Shown here in pieces: positions 15,678-24,653 of a stretch of 64,000 nucleotides of DNA. Origin of the DNA: Azospirillum sp. B21 (GTDB lineage: Bacteria; Pseudomonadota; Alphaproteobacteria; Azospirillales; Azospirillaceae); contig NZ_VTTO01000004.1 of assembly GCF_008364825.1 (NCBI RefSeq), forward strand, positions 325,202 to 389,201, read 5' to 3'. Positions within the stretch are counted from its first letter, which is position 1, and the number at the start of each line of letters is the position of its first letter. The notes under the pieces were generated by a model that was not told where the DNA came from, did no database searches, and saw only the letters and a list, made by a program, of their open reading frames with translations. The position numbers and the translations under genes are program-made.

Positions 15678-17462
15678 ATGGCGACCGCCTACAACATCAT
15701 CGACCACACCTATGACGTCGTCGTCGTCGGCGCCGGCGGCGCCGGTCTGCGCGCCACCTTCGGCATGGCCGAAAAGGGCCTGAAGACCGCCTGCATCACC
15801 AAGGTGTTTCCGACCCGCTCCCACACCGTGGCGGCGCAGGGCGGCATCTCGGCCGCGCTCGGCAACATGGGCGAGGACGACTGGCGCTACCACATGTACG
15901 ACACCGTGAAGGGGTCGGACTGGCTGGGCGACCAGGACGCCATCGAGTACATGTGCCGCGAGGCCATCCCGGCGATCATCGAGCTGGAGCATTACGGCGT
16001 TCCGTTCTCGCGCACGCCGGAAGGCAAGATCTACCAGCGCGCCTTCGGCGGCATGACCGCGCAGTACGGCAAGACCCAGGCCTACCGCACCTGCGCCGCC
16101 GCCGACCGCACCGGCCACGCCATCCTGCACACCCTCTACCAGCAGTCGCTGAAGCACGAGGCGGAGTTCTTCGTCGAATACTTCGCGCTCGACCTCATCA
16201 TGGAGGACGGCGTCTGCAAGGGCGTGCTGGCCTGGAACCTGGACGACGGCACGCTGCACCGCTTCCGCGGCCAGCTGGTGGTGCTGGCGACCGGCGGCTA
16301 CGGCCGCGCCTATTTCTCGGCGACCTCGGCCCACACCTGCACCGGCGACGGCGGCGGCATGATCCTGCGCGCCGGCCTGCCCCTGCAGGACATGGAGTTC
16401 GTGCAGTTCCACCCGACCGGCATCTACGGCTCCGGCTGCCTCATCACCGAGGGCGTGCGCGGCGAGGGCGGCTACCTGACCAACTCCAACGGCGAGCGCT
16501 TCATGGAGCGCTATGCCCCGTCGGCCAAGGACCTGGCGTCGCGCGACGTCGTGTCCCGCTCGATGACCATCGAGATCCGCGAAGGCCGCGGCGTGGGTGA
16601 GCACAAGGACCACATCCACCTGCACCTGGAGCATCTGCCGCCGGAGATCATCCACCAGCGCCTGCCCGGCATCGCCGAGACGGCCAAGATCTTCGCCGGC
16701 GTGGATGTCACCAAGGAGCCGATCCCGGTTCTGCCGACCGTCCATTACAACATGGGCGGCATCCCGACCAACGTTCACTGCGAGGTGCTGTCGCCGACCG
16801 CGGAGAACCCGGATCAGGTGGTTCCGGGCCTGATGGCCATCGGCGAGGCGGCCTGCGTGTCGGTGCACGGCGCCAACCGCCTGGGCTCCAACTCGCTGCT
16901 CGATCTGGTGGTGTTCGGCCGTGCGGCCGCCATCCGCGCCGCCGAGATCGTCCAGCCGGGCAAGGCCCCGTCGGTCAAGCCGGATGCTTGCGACAAGGCG
17001 CTGGAGCGGTTCGACCGCATCCGCAACGCCAAGGGCTCGATCAAGTCGGCCGACCTGCGGCTGGACATGCAGCGGACGATGCAGAACAACTGCGCCGTCT
17101 TCCGCACCGGCGAGGTCCTGGACGAGGGCGTGAAGAAGATCGACGCGGTCTACGCCAAGAAGGGCGAGATCGCCATCTCCGACCGCTCGCTGGTCTGGAA
17201 CTCCGATCTGGTCGAGGCGCTGGAACTGGACAACCTGCTGGGCCAGGCGGTCGCCACCCTGCATTCCGCCCAGAACCGTCCGGAAAGCCGCGGCGCGCAC
17301 GCGCGTGAGGACTATCCGAACCGCGACGACGAAGGTTGGATGAAGCACACCGTCATCTGGGTCGCGGACAATGGCGAGACGAAGATCGATTACCGCCCGG
17401 TCCACATGTACACCCTGACCGACGAGGTCGAGGTCTTCCCGCCCAAGGCCCGCGTGTACTAA
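15678..17462 (+). CDS. sdhA: Succinate dehydrogenase flavoprotein subunit SdhA
   Basis: This 594-residue protein is the catalytic flavoprotein that oxidises succinate to fumarate. The FAD-binding GAGGAG is at residues 18-23 and the covalent FAD His is His49 in [11 protein letters not shown]. Substrate-binding and catalytic segments include [11 protein letters not shown] and, near the C-terminus, [18 protein letters not shown]. The C-terminal end [12 protein letters not shown] is that of the mitochondrial-type alphaproteobacterial enzyme. Length is usual. The frame stays open far upstream through sdhD, but the start at MATAYNI follows the sdhD stop by 5 bases and is the family start. Confidence 0.95.
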   Translation: MATAYNIIDHTYDVVVVGAGGAGLRATFGMAEKGLKTACITKVFPTRSHTVAAQGGISAALGNMGEDDWRYHMYDTVKGSDWLGDQDAIEYMCREAIPAIIELEHYGVPFSRTPEGKIYQRAFGGMTAQYGKTQAYRTCAAADRTGHAILHTLYQQSLKHEAEFFVEYFALDLIMEDGVCKGVLAWNLDDGTLHRFRGQLVVLATGGYGRAYFSATSAHTCTGDGGGMILRAGLPLQDMEFVQFHPTGIYGSGCLITEGVRGEGGYLTNSNGERFMERYAPSAKDLASRDVVSRSMTIEIREGRGVGEHKDHIHLHLEHLPPEIIHQRLPGIAETAKIFAGVDVTKEPIPVLPTVHYNMGGIPTNVHCEVLSPTAENPDQVVPGLMAIGEAACVSVHGANRLGSNSLLDLVVFGRAAAIRAAEIVQPGKAPSVKPDACDKALERFDRIRNAKGSIKSADLRLDMQRTMQNNCAVFRTGEVLDEGVKKIDAVYAKKGEIAISDRSLVWNSDLVEALELDNLLGQAVATLHSAQNRPESRGAHAREDYPNRDDEGWMKHTVIWVADNGETKIDYRPVHMYTLTDEVEVFPPKARVY

Positions 17463-17488
17463 GGCCCGCCGGATAAAGGAAATCAGCC

Positions 17489-18265
17489 ATGGTTGAATTC
17501 AACCTGCCAGCCAACTCCAAGGTTGGCGTCGGCAAGACCGTCAACGTCGCGAACGGCGCCAAGCGGGCCAAGAGCTTCAAGATCTACCGCTGGAACCCGG
17601 ACGACGGCCAGAACCCGCGCGTCGACACCTATGTGGTCGATCTCGACAAGTTCGGGCCGATGATCCTGGACGCGATCATCTACATCAAGAACCAGGTCGA
17701 CAGCACCCTGACCTTCCGCCGGTCCTGCCGCGAGGGCATCTGCGGGTCGTGCGCGATGAACATCGACGGCACGAACACGCTGGCCTGCCTGAAGGCGATC
17801 GACGAGGTTCCGGGCGACGTCAAGATCTACCCGCTGCCGCACATGCCGGTGGTGAAGGATCTGGTCCCCGACCTGAAGCACATCTACGCCCAGCTCGCAT
17901 CGATCAAGCCGTGGCTGCAGTCGCAGTCCCCGGCCCCGAGCCGCGAGCGGCTGCAGTCGCCGGAGGACCGCGCCAAGCTGGACGGCCTCTACGAGTGCAT
18001 CCTGTGCTTCTGCTGCTCGACCTCCTGCCCCAGCTACTGGTGGAACGGCGACCGTTACCTCGGCCCGTCGATCCTGCTCCAGGCCTATCGCTGGATCGTC
18101 GACAGCCGCGACGAGATGACGGGCGAGCGCCTCGACAACCTCGAGGACCCGTTCCGCCTCTACCGCTGCCACACCATCATGAACTGCACCAAGGCATGCC
18201 CGAAGGGTCTGAACCCCGCCAAGGCCATCGCCGAGATCAAGAAGCTGATGGTCGTGCGCCGCTGA
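17489..18265 (+). CDS. sdhB: Succinate dehydrogenase iron-sulfur subunit SdhB
   Basis: This 258-residue protein passes electrons from SdhA to ubiquinone. The 2Fe-2S cluster ligands are Cys80, 85, 88 and 100 ([16 protein letters not shown] and TLAC). The 4Fe-4S and 3Fe-4S ligands lie in [15 protein letters not shown] and in [17 protein letters not shown]. It is the last gene of sdhCDAB; a GC-rich terminator with a run of T follows at 18293. An AAGGAAATC ribosome site precedes the ATG. Confidence 0.95.
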   Translation: MVEFNLPANSKVGVGKTVNVANGAKRAKSFKIYRWNPDDGQNPRVDTYVVDLDKFGPMILDAIIYIKNQVDSTLTFRRSCREGICGSCAMNIDGTNTLACLKAIDEVPGDVKIYPLPHMPVVKDLVPDLKHIYAQLASIKPWLQSQSPAPSRERLQSPEDRAKLDGLYECILCFCCSTSCPSYWWNGDRYLGPSILLQAYRWIVDSRDEMTGERLDNLEDPFRLYRCHTIMNCTKACPKGLNPAKAIAEIKKLMVVRR

Positions 18266-18292
18266 TCGCGGACACGAGACTTGCGACACCGG

Positions 18293-18322
18293 AAAAGGCG
18301 CCCCTTCGGGGGCGCCTTTTTT
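18293..18322 (+). terminator. Rho-independent terminator of sdhCDAB
   Basis: A 12-bp stem (AAAAGGCGCCCC / GGGGCGCCTTTT) closes on a TTCG tetraloop and runs into T residues, a textbook terminator 28 bases after the sdhB stop. It also works in reverse for the small gene at 18334-18543. Confidence 0.92.
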
Positions 18323-18333
18323 GTTTGGGCGCG

Positions 18334-18543
18334 TCAGACGAAGTCGGGATCGGTCGGGCGCGACGGCGGCAGGTCGTTGCCGGGGGCCGGACTGTCGGTG
18401 GTGCCGGGGCCGCCGGGATCGGGCAGGTCGGGGGCATCGGTTACCGGCACGTCGACGACGGGGGCATCTTCGTGCGGGCCGGGGAACGGGCCGGCGGACA
18501 GGATGGACGGGGTGGCGCTGAGGCCGGGGGCGGTGGTCGGCAT
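18334..18543 (-). CDS. Small Pro/Asp-rich hypothetical protein
   Basis: This 69-residue frame encodes a low-complexity protein rich in Pro, Asp, Thr and Ala (for example DAPDLPDPGGPGTTDSPAPG) that should be disordered. It has no known domain. Support comes from the GAGGGGAAG ribosome site eight bases before the ATG, and from its end just before a terminator that works in both directions. Against it, low-complexity frames arise easily at this GC content. If real it may be a cytosolic linker-like or stress protein; no function is proposed. Confidence 0.45.
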   Translation of the reverse strand: MPTTAPGLSATPSILSAGPFPGPHEDAPVVDVPVTDAPDLPDPGGPGTTDSPAPGNDLPPSRPTDPDFV

Positions 18544-18772
18544 GGAATGCTTCCCCTCTGCGGGTCGTTGGCGGTTGCTTGCTCTCCCCTATCAACGGGC
18601 GAGTCCGCAATCCGCTCCATCGCACGGGACAATTGCGTGCGGACCGGTTGACCGGCGGCGGCGAGGGGGTATGCTCTTCGGAGATCACCAACGACGACGA
18701 ACCACCAATGGGCGGCGCGAACCGGCGTCGCCCAGCGGGCAAACACATTTCTATCCTAGGGAAGGACCAATC

Positions 18773-19621
18773 ATGGGCGGCATGGCAGGCCAGGCGTGGA
18801 GCTGGATCCAGGGCGAATGGGTGGAGGGCAATCCGCCGATCGTCGGACCGCTGTCCCACACGCTGTGGCTCTCTTCGACGGTCTTCGACGGCGCGCGCGC
18901 CTTCCAGGGCGTGGCCCCCGACCTGGACCTGCACTGCGCCCGCGCCATCCGTTCGGCCCAGGTGCTGGGGCTGGAGCCGATGGTCACCGCCGGCGAGATC
19001 GAGGAGCTGTGTTGGGACGGCATCCGCCGCTTCCCCAAGGACGCGGAGCTGTACATCCGCCCGATGTTCTACGCCGATGACGGCTTCGTCGCCCCGGCGC
19101 CGGAGAGCACGCGCTTCGTCCTGTCGATCTACGAGGACCCGCTGCCGCAGCCGACCGGCTTCGCGGCCTGCATCTCCACCCGCCGCCGCCCGATCCCGAC
19201 CATGGCCCCGACCGAAGCCAAGGCGGCGTGCCTCTATCCCAATGCCGGGCTGGCACTGACCGAGGCGCGCAAGCGCGGCTTCCAGAACGCCATCATGCTG
19301 GACGCCATCGGCAATGTGGCGGAGTTCGCGACGTCCAACATCTTCATCGCCAAGGACGGCGTGGTGCGCACCCCGGTGCCGAACGGCTGCTTCCTGAACG
19401 GCATCACCCGCCAGCGCGTCATCGCCCTGCTGCGGGGCGACGGCGTCACGGTGGAGGAATGCACCCTGACGCCCAAGGACTTGCTGGAGGCCGACGAGGT
19501 CTTCTCCACCGGCAACCACGCCAAATGCGTGCCGGTGACCAAGGTGGAGGACCGCAGCTTCGCGGCCGGTCCGCTCTTCCAGCGGGCGCGGGCGCTCTAT
19601 TGGGAATACGCGTTCCGCTGA
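18773..19621 (+). CDS. Branched-chain amino-acid aminotransferase-like protein (PLP fold type IV)
   Basis: This 282-residue enzyme belongs to the class IV aminotransferases. It begins with the family segment WSWIQGEWVEGN followed by SSTVFDGARAF near residues 37-47; the PLP Lys is in PTEAKAACLYPN and the Glu that contacts PLP is in NVAEFATSNIF. It would exchange amino groups between valine, leucine or isoleucine and 2-oxoglutarate, or act on a related substrate; D-amino-acid transaminase and aminodeoxychorismate lyase share the fold. The start ATG is at 18773, after GGGAAGGACC. It stands alone, with a small frame on the other strand overlapping its last 25 bases. Confidence 0.82.
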   Translation: MGGMAGQAWSWIQGEWVEGNPPIVGPLSHTLWLSSTVFDGARAFQGVAPDLDLHCARAIRSAQVLGLEPMVTAGEIEELCWDGIRRFPKDAELYIRPMFYADDGFVAPAPESTRFVLSIYEDPLPQPTGFAACISTRRRPIPTMAPTEAKAACLYPNAGLALTEARKRGFQNAIMLDAIGNVAEFATSNIFIAKDGVVRTPVPNGCFLNGITRQRVIALLRGDGVTVEECTLTPKDLLEADEVFSTGNHAKCVPVTKVEDRSFAAGPLFQRARALYWEYAFR

Positions 19622-19902
19622 TCGAGCAGAGCAACCGCCGCCCGGCGGTGATGGGCCAGCGTGGCGGCCAAACGGGCCAGCCACGCGTCGGTCCTGCAGG
19701 TTGTGGCGGTCAGGCTGCCGCGGCGTCGGGAAGCCGCAAGGCGCGCCTCGGCCGCGAGGTCGCTGTGCAGGCGGAGCGTTGCTGCGCGCTTGACGGCGTT
19801 GGCGCGGGCGGCACCGCCGAGCAAAGCGGTACGCAACTCGGGCGTCGGCGGTCGGGCGTCATGGGTGCGGTGAAGGCTGTCCAGGCTTGCGGCGCGATCC
19901 AT
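19597..19902 (-). CDS. Small Ala/Arg-rich hypothetical protein
   Basis: This 101-residue frame encodes an Ala- and Arg-rich, apparently helical protein (for example RLHSDLAAEARLAASRRRG) with no recognised domain. It overlaps the 3' end of the aminotransferase by 25 bases in convergent orientation. There is no clear Shine-Dalgarno. It fills the space between the aminotransferase and an intergenic repeat, where no other frame is better, so it may be real, but chance frames of this size are common at 68% GC. Confidence 0.35.
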   Translation of the reverse strand: MDRAASLDSLHRTHDARPPTPELRTALLGGAARANAVKRAATLRLHSDLAAEARLAASRRRGSLTATTCRTDAWLARLAATLAHHRRAAVALLDQRNAYSQ

Positions 19903-19980
19903 GGAATGGACGATAGCCCCTGCCGGGGTGGACGGTAAAGGGAAATTTTCCTAGGAAGAGTTGGGCGTGCGAGAGGCATT

Positions 19981-20102
19981 TGCCCCCTCCCTAACCCTCC
20001 CCCGCTGTCGCGGGAGAGGGAACTGCCGCCGCTCCGTTGGATAACTCCCGCAAGCGTCCTACCCCCTCTCCCTCGAAGAGGGGGAGGGATGGGGAGGGGG
20101 CA
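19981..20102 (+). repeat. Intergenic inverted-repeat element, copy 3 of 3
   Basis: This 122-base copy begins TGCCCCCTCCCTAACCCTCC and ends GGGATGGGGAGGGGGCA. It contains GGGAGAGGGAACTGCC, CCGCCGCTCCG, CAAGCGTCCTACCCCCTCTC and an inner hairpin around CTCGAAGAGGGGGAGG. It is the most regular copy and lies 19 bases beyond the stop of the S24 regulator gene. Confidence 0.78.
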
Positions 20103-20121
20103 CCCGACGCGAAAACTTACC

Positions 20122-20754
20122 TCACTGGCTCGCCCAGATGATCCGCGCCATCCAGGCGACGTCCGACATCGGAATGCTGCGGTCGGGGTGGGCGCGGTTG
20201 ATCGACAGAAGCTCGATCTTGGTCGCCGTTTCGCGGATCAGTTGCTTGGCCATCACCTCGCCGCCCTTGGTGCGGACGACGACGCGGTCGTTGCGGCGGA
20301 TCTGTGCCGCGGGGGAGACGATGATGGTGTCGCCGTCGCGATAGACCGGCTCCATGCTGTCGCCGGAAATCTCCAGCGCATAGGCGTGCGGATCGCCCAG
20401 GCTGGGGAACAGCAGTTCGTCCCAGCCGCTGCCGGCGGGGAAGCCGGCGTCGTCGAAATAGCCGGCGGAACCGGCCTGGGCATAGCCGATCACCGGAACC
20501 CGCTGCAGCGGGGTGGTGCCGGCGCCATCGCCGACCAGCGACACGAATTCCGACAGGGAAGCGCCGGTGGCGTCCAGCACCTTGGAGATGCTTTCCGTCG
20601 ATGGCCAGCGCAGCTTGCCGTCGCTGGTCGTGCGCTTGCTCTTGTTGAAAGTGGTCGGGTCCAGTCCGGCGCGCCGTGCCAGCCCGGAGGCGGAGAGCCC
20701 GTGCTGTGCCGCGAGGCGGTCGATGGCCCGCCAGATGTCCGTATGTTTCAGCAT
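20122..20754 (-). CDS. HTH transcriptional regulator with S24 (LexA/CI-like) peptidase domain
   Basis: This 210-residue protein has an N-terminal helix-turn-helix (about 5-70, with LSASGLARRAGLDPTTFNKS) and a C-terminal S24 domain. The self-cleavage serine is in SGDSMEPVYRDGD and the Lys in GGEVMAKQLI; the Ala-Gly in GYAQAGSAGY is a possible cleavage site. Such proteins are phage repressors or core regulators of similar build in many alphaproteobacteria. It diverges from the phage-head cassette that starts at 20917, with a sigma70-like promoter between, which fits a repressor of that cassette. It is not LexA itself: the N-terminal domain is not the LexA winged helix. Confidence 0.8.
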   Translation of the reverse strand: MLKHTDIWRAIDRLAAQHGLSASGLARRAGLDPTTFNKSKRTTSDGKLRWPSTESISKVLDATGASLSEFVSLVGDGAGTTPLQRVPVIGYAQAGSAGYFDDAGFPAGSGWDELLFPSLGDPHAYALEISGDSMEPVYRDGDTIIVSPAAQIRRNDRVVVRTKGGEVMAKQLIRETATKIELLSINRAHPDRSIPMSDVAWMARIIWASQ

Positions 20755-20811
20755 GGGACGATAATCTCATAAAGCGGCGACAGCGTCCCTAGGAACTTTT
20801 TCATAAACCTG

Positions 20812-20840
20812 TTGACCGCGCCCGCGGGCCGGAACATAAC
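20812..20840 (+). promoter_or_regulatory. Predicted sigma70 promoter of the phage cassette
   Basis: TTGACC at 20812-20817 and CATAAC at 20835-20840 are 17 bases apart, and read towards the first phage gene at 20917. The seven-base word TCATAAA occurs at 20767 and 20801 between this promoter and the repressor start and could be an operator half-site. Confidence 0.45.
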
Positions 20841-20916
20841 GCAAACAGATGGCGCGGCCGCAATCCTGGCCCGGCGCCGCTCTCTTTCAAAAATCCGAAG
20901 CCGCAAGGAGACCAGC

Positions 20917-21321
20917 ATGCTGAGTCCGGCCGCCCCCGCTTTGCCCGCCACCCGCCCGTCCCATGTCGTTCGGCTGCAGGCCGAGCCTTACCGCGCCGAT
21001 GGCGAGCCCTTCGCCGGGGCGGAAGAGGCGTGGTTCTGGGCGGTGCAGGCGCAGGACGCCAAGGCGGCCGGCGCCCGCGTCGTCGCCGGGCGTGGGCTGG
21101 TCGAGCGACCCTGCGAGCCGCAGGACGTGCTGCGGGTGGTCGACCGGCTGTACCGGACGCGCAAGCTGCTGCGCGACCATCTGCATGTGCTGGTCCATTA
21201 CGGCCGCCGCCAGAGCGCGCCGGCGCCCGACCGCTTCCGCGAGCAGCGCGCCCATTCCTTGTGGCAGGAGGCTTTCGAGGTCATCGCACCGGCCCTGCGC
21301 GACAAGGGCATCGCCCGATGA
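20917..21321 (+). CDS. Phage-cassette hypothetical protein A
   Basis: This 134-residue protein is not recognised by function. It has a mixed helical sequence (for example EEAWFWAVQAQDAKAAGARVV and RVVDRLYRTRKLLRDHLHVLVHYG). A perfect AAGGAG eight bases before the ATG at 20917 sets the start. Its stop overlaps the next start (ATGA), so the two are translationally coupled. Its place ahead of a portal gene suggests a phage origin; in T7-like or transposable-phage clusters such positions hold small regulators or packaging helpers, but that is speculation. Confidence 0.65.
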   Translation: MLSPAAPALPATRPSHVVRLQAEPYRADGEPFAGAEEAWFWAVQAQDAKAAGARVVAGRGLVERPCEPQDVLRVVDRLYRTRKLLRDHLHVLVHYGRRQSAPAPDRFREQRAHSLWQEAFEVIAPALRDKGIAR

Positions 21322-21710
21322 CAGCCGCCCCGATCGCTTGGGTGGTGTACCGGGGAGAGGCGCCGCTGTGGTGGCTGCGTCTGCTGAAGCCGGGTTTCCG
21401 CCATTGCCTGGCCCTGCTGAACGACGGGCGGCGCTGGGTGGCGGTCGATCCGCTGGCGGGCTTCACCGACGTGGCGGTGCTGGACCTGCCGGCCGACTTC
21501 GACCTGCCGGGCTGGTACCGCGCCCAGGGGCTGACGGTGGACCCCGCCCCGCTGCGCCGCCCCGCCGGCCCCGCCCCCTGGGGCCCCTTCACCTGCGTCG
21601 AGGCGGTCAAGCGCCTGATCGGCCTGCGCGCCCGTTGGGTGCTGACCCCCTGGCAACTGCATCGCCACCTGACCGGAGGAACCCGCGAATGCCTGCATCC
21701 GCAGCCGTGA
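21318..21710 (+). CDS. Phage-cassette hypothetical protein B
   Basis: This 130-residue protein begins MTAAPIAWVVYRGEAPLWWL and contains LLKPGFRHCLALLNDGRRWVAVDPL and FTCVEAVKRLIGL. The His, Cys and a later Cys might form an NlpC/P60-like or transglutaminase-like site, but this is too weak to name. Similar small proteins occur next to podovirus-like portal genes in alphaproteobacterial prophages as I recall. The start overlaps the previous stop by four bases, and its own stop overlaps the portal start by 22 bases, so the cassette is tightly packed as in a phage operon. Confidence 0.65.
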   Translation: MTAAPIAWVVYRGEAPLWWLRLLKPGFRHCLALLNDGRRWVAVDPLAGFTDVAVLDLPADFDLPGWYRAQGLTVDPAPLRRPAGPAPWGPFTCVEAVKRLIGLRARWVLTPWQLHRHLTGGTRECLHPQP

Positions 21711-23242
21711 AACCCGCCGCAGGCAGGTCGGCAGGCAGGACGAAGGACCTGTCGGAGCCGGAAGCCCTGCTGGAGCGCTACCGCGTCGCCCGCGAGAGCC
21801 GGGCCGTCTGGGAGAGCCATTGGCAGGACTGCTACGACCATGCGCTGCCCAACGGCCGGCCCTTCCGCGGCGGCGGAACGCCGGGAGAGCGGCGCGTCGA
21901 CCGGCTGTTCGACGGCACCGCCCCCGATGCGGTGGAACAGCTGGCGGCCAGCCTGCTGTCGGAGCTGACACCGCCCTGGTCGCGCTGGTTCGGCTTCCAG
22001 CCCGGTCCGGCGCTGGTGGGGGCGGAGCGCGACCGCATCGCTCCGCTGCTCGACCGTGCCGCCGGGATCGTGCAGGCGCATTTCGACCGCTCCAACTTCG
22101 CGGTGGAGGTGCATCAGGCCTTCCTCGACCTCGTCACCGTCGGCACCGCCAGCCTCTTGATGGAGGAGGCCGCACCCGGCGCCCCGTCCAGCCTGCGCTT
22201 TACCGCCGTGCCGCTGGCCGAGGCGGTGCTGGAGGAGGGGCCGGACGGCCGGCTCGACGCCACCTTCCGGCGCAGCGAGGCGACGCTGGCCCAAATCCTC
22301 CAGCGCTTCCCCGGTGCGGACCTGCCCGACGAGCTGCGCAAACAGGCGGCCGACGAACCCGACAGCCGCTTCCCTCTGGTCGAGGCGGTGCTGCCCGACG
22401 GTACGGCCTATCGCTGGGGGGTGGTGCTGGACAGCGGGCTGACCGAGCCGTCCTGGCTCGCACAGGGGCGCTTCGCCCAGTCGCCCTTCGTCAATTTCCG
22501 CTGGCTGAAGGCGCCGGGGGAAACCTATGGCCGGTCGCCGGTGATGAAGGCGCTGCCCGACATCAAGACCGCCAACAAGGTGGTGGAGCTGGTGCTGAAG
22601 AACGCCTCCATCGCCGTCACCGGCATCTGGCAGGCGGAGGATGACGGGGTGCTGAATCCCGCCACCATCCGCCTGGTGCCCGGCACCATCATCCCGAAGG
22701 CGATGGGGTCGGCCGGGCTGACGCCGTTGGCCAATCCCGGCCGGTTCGACGTGTCGCAGCTGGTGCTGGACGACCTGCGCGGGCGCATCCGTCACGCATT
22801 GCTGGTCGATCGGCTGGGTCCGGTGGAGTCGGCGCGCATGACCGCGACCGAAGTGCTGGAGCGTTCGGTGGAGATGGCCCGGCTGCTTGGCGCCACCTAT
22901 GGCCGGTTGCAGGCGGAGCTGATGACGCCGCTCCTGCTGCGGGCGGTGGCAATTCTGTGCCGGCGCGGCGAGATCCCCGACATCACCGTGGATGGCCGTC
23001 TGGTGGAGTTGCAGCACCGCTCCCCGCTTGCCCAGGCACAGGCCCAGCGCGACGTCCAGGCGACCCTGCGCTGGCTGGACAGCGTCAAGGCGCTGGGGCC
23101 GGAGGCAGAGACCGCGGTGGATGCGGCGGCGACGGCCCGCTGGCTGGGCGAGGCCTTCGGCGTGCCGGCCAAGCTGATGCGGGCGGAGCCAGCGGCGGCA
23201 CCGGATGCCGAGCTGTCCAATGCCGAGCTGTCCAATGGCTGA
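21689..23242 (+). CDS. Podovirus-type portal (head-to-tail connector) protein
   Basis: This 517-residue protein resembles the T7-like head-to-tail connecting/portal family (PF12236). It has the N-terminal pattern ALLERYRVARESRAVWESHWQDCYDHALP, then RRVDRLFDGTAPDAVEQLAASLLSELTPPWSRWF, FVNFRW..APGETYGRSPVMKALPDIKTAN in the middle and RMTATEVLER near residue 390. Portals form the ring at the capsid vertex for DNA entry and tail attachment. Length fits the family (about 500-560). The ATG at 21689 follows CCGGAGGAACCC. It is complete and without stops. No terminase or capsid gene is next to it. Confidence 0.82.
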   Translation: MPASAAVKPAAGRSAGRTKDLSEPEALLERYRVARESRAVWESHWQDCYDHALPNGRPFRGGGTPGERRVDRLFDGTAPDAVEQLAASLLSELTPPWSRWFGFQPGPALVGAERDRIAPLLDRAAGIVQAHFDRSNFAVEVHQAFLDLVTVGTASLLMEEAAPGAPSSLRFTAVPLAEAVLEEGPDGRLDATFRRSEATLAQILQRFPGADLPDELRKQAADEPDSRFPLVEAVLPDGTAYRWGVVLDSGLTEPSWLAQGRFAQSPFVNFRWLKAPGETYGRSPVMKALPDIKTANKVVELVLKNASIAVTGIWQAEDDGVLNPATIRLVPGTIIPKAMGSAGLTPLANPGRFDVSQLVLDDLRGRIRHALLVDRLGPVESARMTATEVLERSVEMARLLGATYGRLQAELMTPLLLRAVAILCRRGEIPDITVDGRLVELQHRSPLAQAQAQRDVQATLRWLDSVKALGPEAETAVDAAATARWLGEAFGVPAKLMRAEPAAAPDAELSNAELSNG

Positions 23243-23519
23243 GCCGCCGATGGTCGAACGGGCCGGCTGGGATTGGCTGGAGGCGCCGCCCCTGACCGGT
23301 CCGATCCCCACAGCGGCGGCCGGGACCGATCCGGCGCCCAGCTTCGCCCGCTGCTTCGCCGGGACCGACGGCGCGCGGGTGCTGGCGGTGTTGCGGGCGA
23401 TGACGCTCGACCGCGCGCTGGGACCCGACGCGCCGGAGGCGGCACTGCGCCACCTCGAAGGACAGCGCCAGCTGGTCGCCACCATCCTCGCGCTCGTCGC
23501 GCGCGGGCGGGCGGGCTGA
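23235..23519 (+). CDS. Bbp19-like small phage structural protein
   Basis: This 94-residue protein has an N-terminal Pro-rich stretch and a C-terminal part FARCFAGTDGARVLAVLRAMTLDRALGPDAPEAALRHLEGQRQLV, which is like the Bbp19 family found between portal and scaffold genes of podoviruses. The start ATG overlaps the portal stop (ATGGCTGA), so translation is coupled. Role in the virion is unknown. Confidence 0.7.
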   Translation: MAEPPMVERAGWDWLEAPPLTGPIPTAAAGTDPAPSFARCFAGTDGARVLAVLRAMTLDRALGPDAPEAALRHLEGQRQLVATILALVARGRAG

Positions 23520-23562
23520 CCGGCGGCATGCCCTTCCCCCTTTCCCTATCCTGCAGGAGTTG

Positions 23563-24351
23563 ATGATGGCCGACACTTTGCTGACCGAGACGCCCGCACC
23601 CGCCGCCGCACCCGCCGCCGATGCGGTCCCGCCGCTGCCGATCCCCGAAAAGTTCAGGGATCCCAAGACCGGCGAACTGCGCGTCGAGGCGCTGCTGAAA
23701 TCCTATCTGGAGCTTGAGCGGCGGCTGTCCCAGCAGCCTTCGGCGCAGACGGCCGGCCTGGCGGCGCCCCCCGAACCGGCTGCTTTCGATCCGGCCAGCC
23801 TCGATCCGGCGCAGCTTCGTCGTCTGATGGGGGCGCCGGAGTCGGCGGAGGGTTATTGCATCGCCTGCGATCATGGCCTGTTCCAGCCGGACCCGGAGAT
23901 CAACGGCCGCCTGTTCGAGGCCGGCTACACCCCGGCGCAGGCCCAGCTTCTGTACGATCTCGCGGCCGAGCGGATGGTCCCGCTGATCCAGACCGTCGCC
24001 GCCGAGTTCCAGGCGGAACGGGAGGTCGAACGGCTGGTCGCCCGCTTCGGCGGCGAGGAGCGCTGGCGCGAGGTGTCGCGGCAGCTGCTGGCCTGGGCCG
24101 GCAAGACCCTGCCGCCGGCCGCGGTCGAAGGGCTGGCGACCTCCTACGAAGGTGTCATGGCGCTCTATTCGATGATGACCGGCAGCGAGCCGTCCGCCCT
24201 GTCGATGGCGGGAGCCCGCCCCGGTGGCGGGGATGGCGAGGCGGAACTGCGCACCCTGATGCGTGATCCCCGCTATTGGCGCGACCGTGACCCGGCGCTG
24301 ATCGCCCGTGTCACCGAAGGCTTCCAGCGACTCTATCCCAGCCAGGGATGA
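23563..24351 (+). CDS. Phage capsid assembly (scaffolding-like) protein
   Basis: This 262-residue acidic protein sits in the position of the T7-like capsid assembly protein, after portal and the Bbp19-like gene. It starts with an Ala/Pro-rich segment, then IPEKFRDPKTGELRVEALLKSYLELERRLSQ, a pattern seen at the front of such scaffold proteins, and ends RDPRYWRDRDPALIARVTEGFQRLYPSQG. CAGGAG lies just before two consecutive ATGs at 23563 and 23566; spacing favours the second by a little. The next expected gene, the major capsid protein, is missing: the phage sequence ends here. Confidence 0.72.
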   Translation: MMADTLLTETPAPAAAPAADAVPPLPIPEKFRDPKTGELRVEALLKSYLELERRLSQQPSAQTAGLAAPPEPAAFDPASLDPAQLRRLMGAPESAEGYCIACDHGLFQPDPEINGRLFEAGYTPAQAQLLYDLAAERMVPLIQTVAAEFQAEREVERLVARFGGEERWREVSRQLLAWAGKTLPPAAVEGLATSYEGVMALYSMMTGSEPSALSMAGARPGGGDGEAELRTLMRDPRYWRDRDPALIARVTEGFQRLYPSQG

Positions 24352-24653
24352 GCCGAGGGTCGGACCGGTAAGGCTCTGACCATCAATGCCGATCGCCTTT
24401 TGCCCGGCCGTTTTTCCGCTTTCGCGGGAGGAGACGGCCGGGCAAGTCCGCTTGAAACATCGCTTCCCATGATCGGTAATAATGCTGCCTGTGGGGCAAA
24501 GCGTCGCAGTCTGCAACCTTCGTATCGGTTGGACAGCTGTCTGTTGCGCATGCGAAGAAAAAATTGCATTGCGCGATTGAAATGAAGTCGCCACTTTCCA
24601 CAAACGACTAACCGTCCGTTAACTTAACGGACAAGAGAGCGACGCCAGGCACG
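24352..24653. other. Intergenic stretch with an 11-bp inverted repeat
   Basis: No gene is supported in these 302 bases. An inverted repeat (TGCCCGGCCGT at 24401-24411 and ACGGCCGGGCA at 24434-24444) lies 50 bases after the last phage gene and may terminate it, although no T-run follows. The remainder is AT-richer and should hold the promoter of the next gene. Confidence 0.55.

Noticed and set aside
18334..18543. Antifreeze-like or structural Pro-rich protein
   Set aside because: Composition alone does not support a function; it is kept only as a low-confidence hypothetical gene.
20122..20754. LexA
   Set aside because: The S24 domain is right but the N-terminal helix-turn-helix is not the LexA winged helix, and it starts MLKHTDIWRAID rather than LTxKQ.
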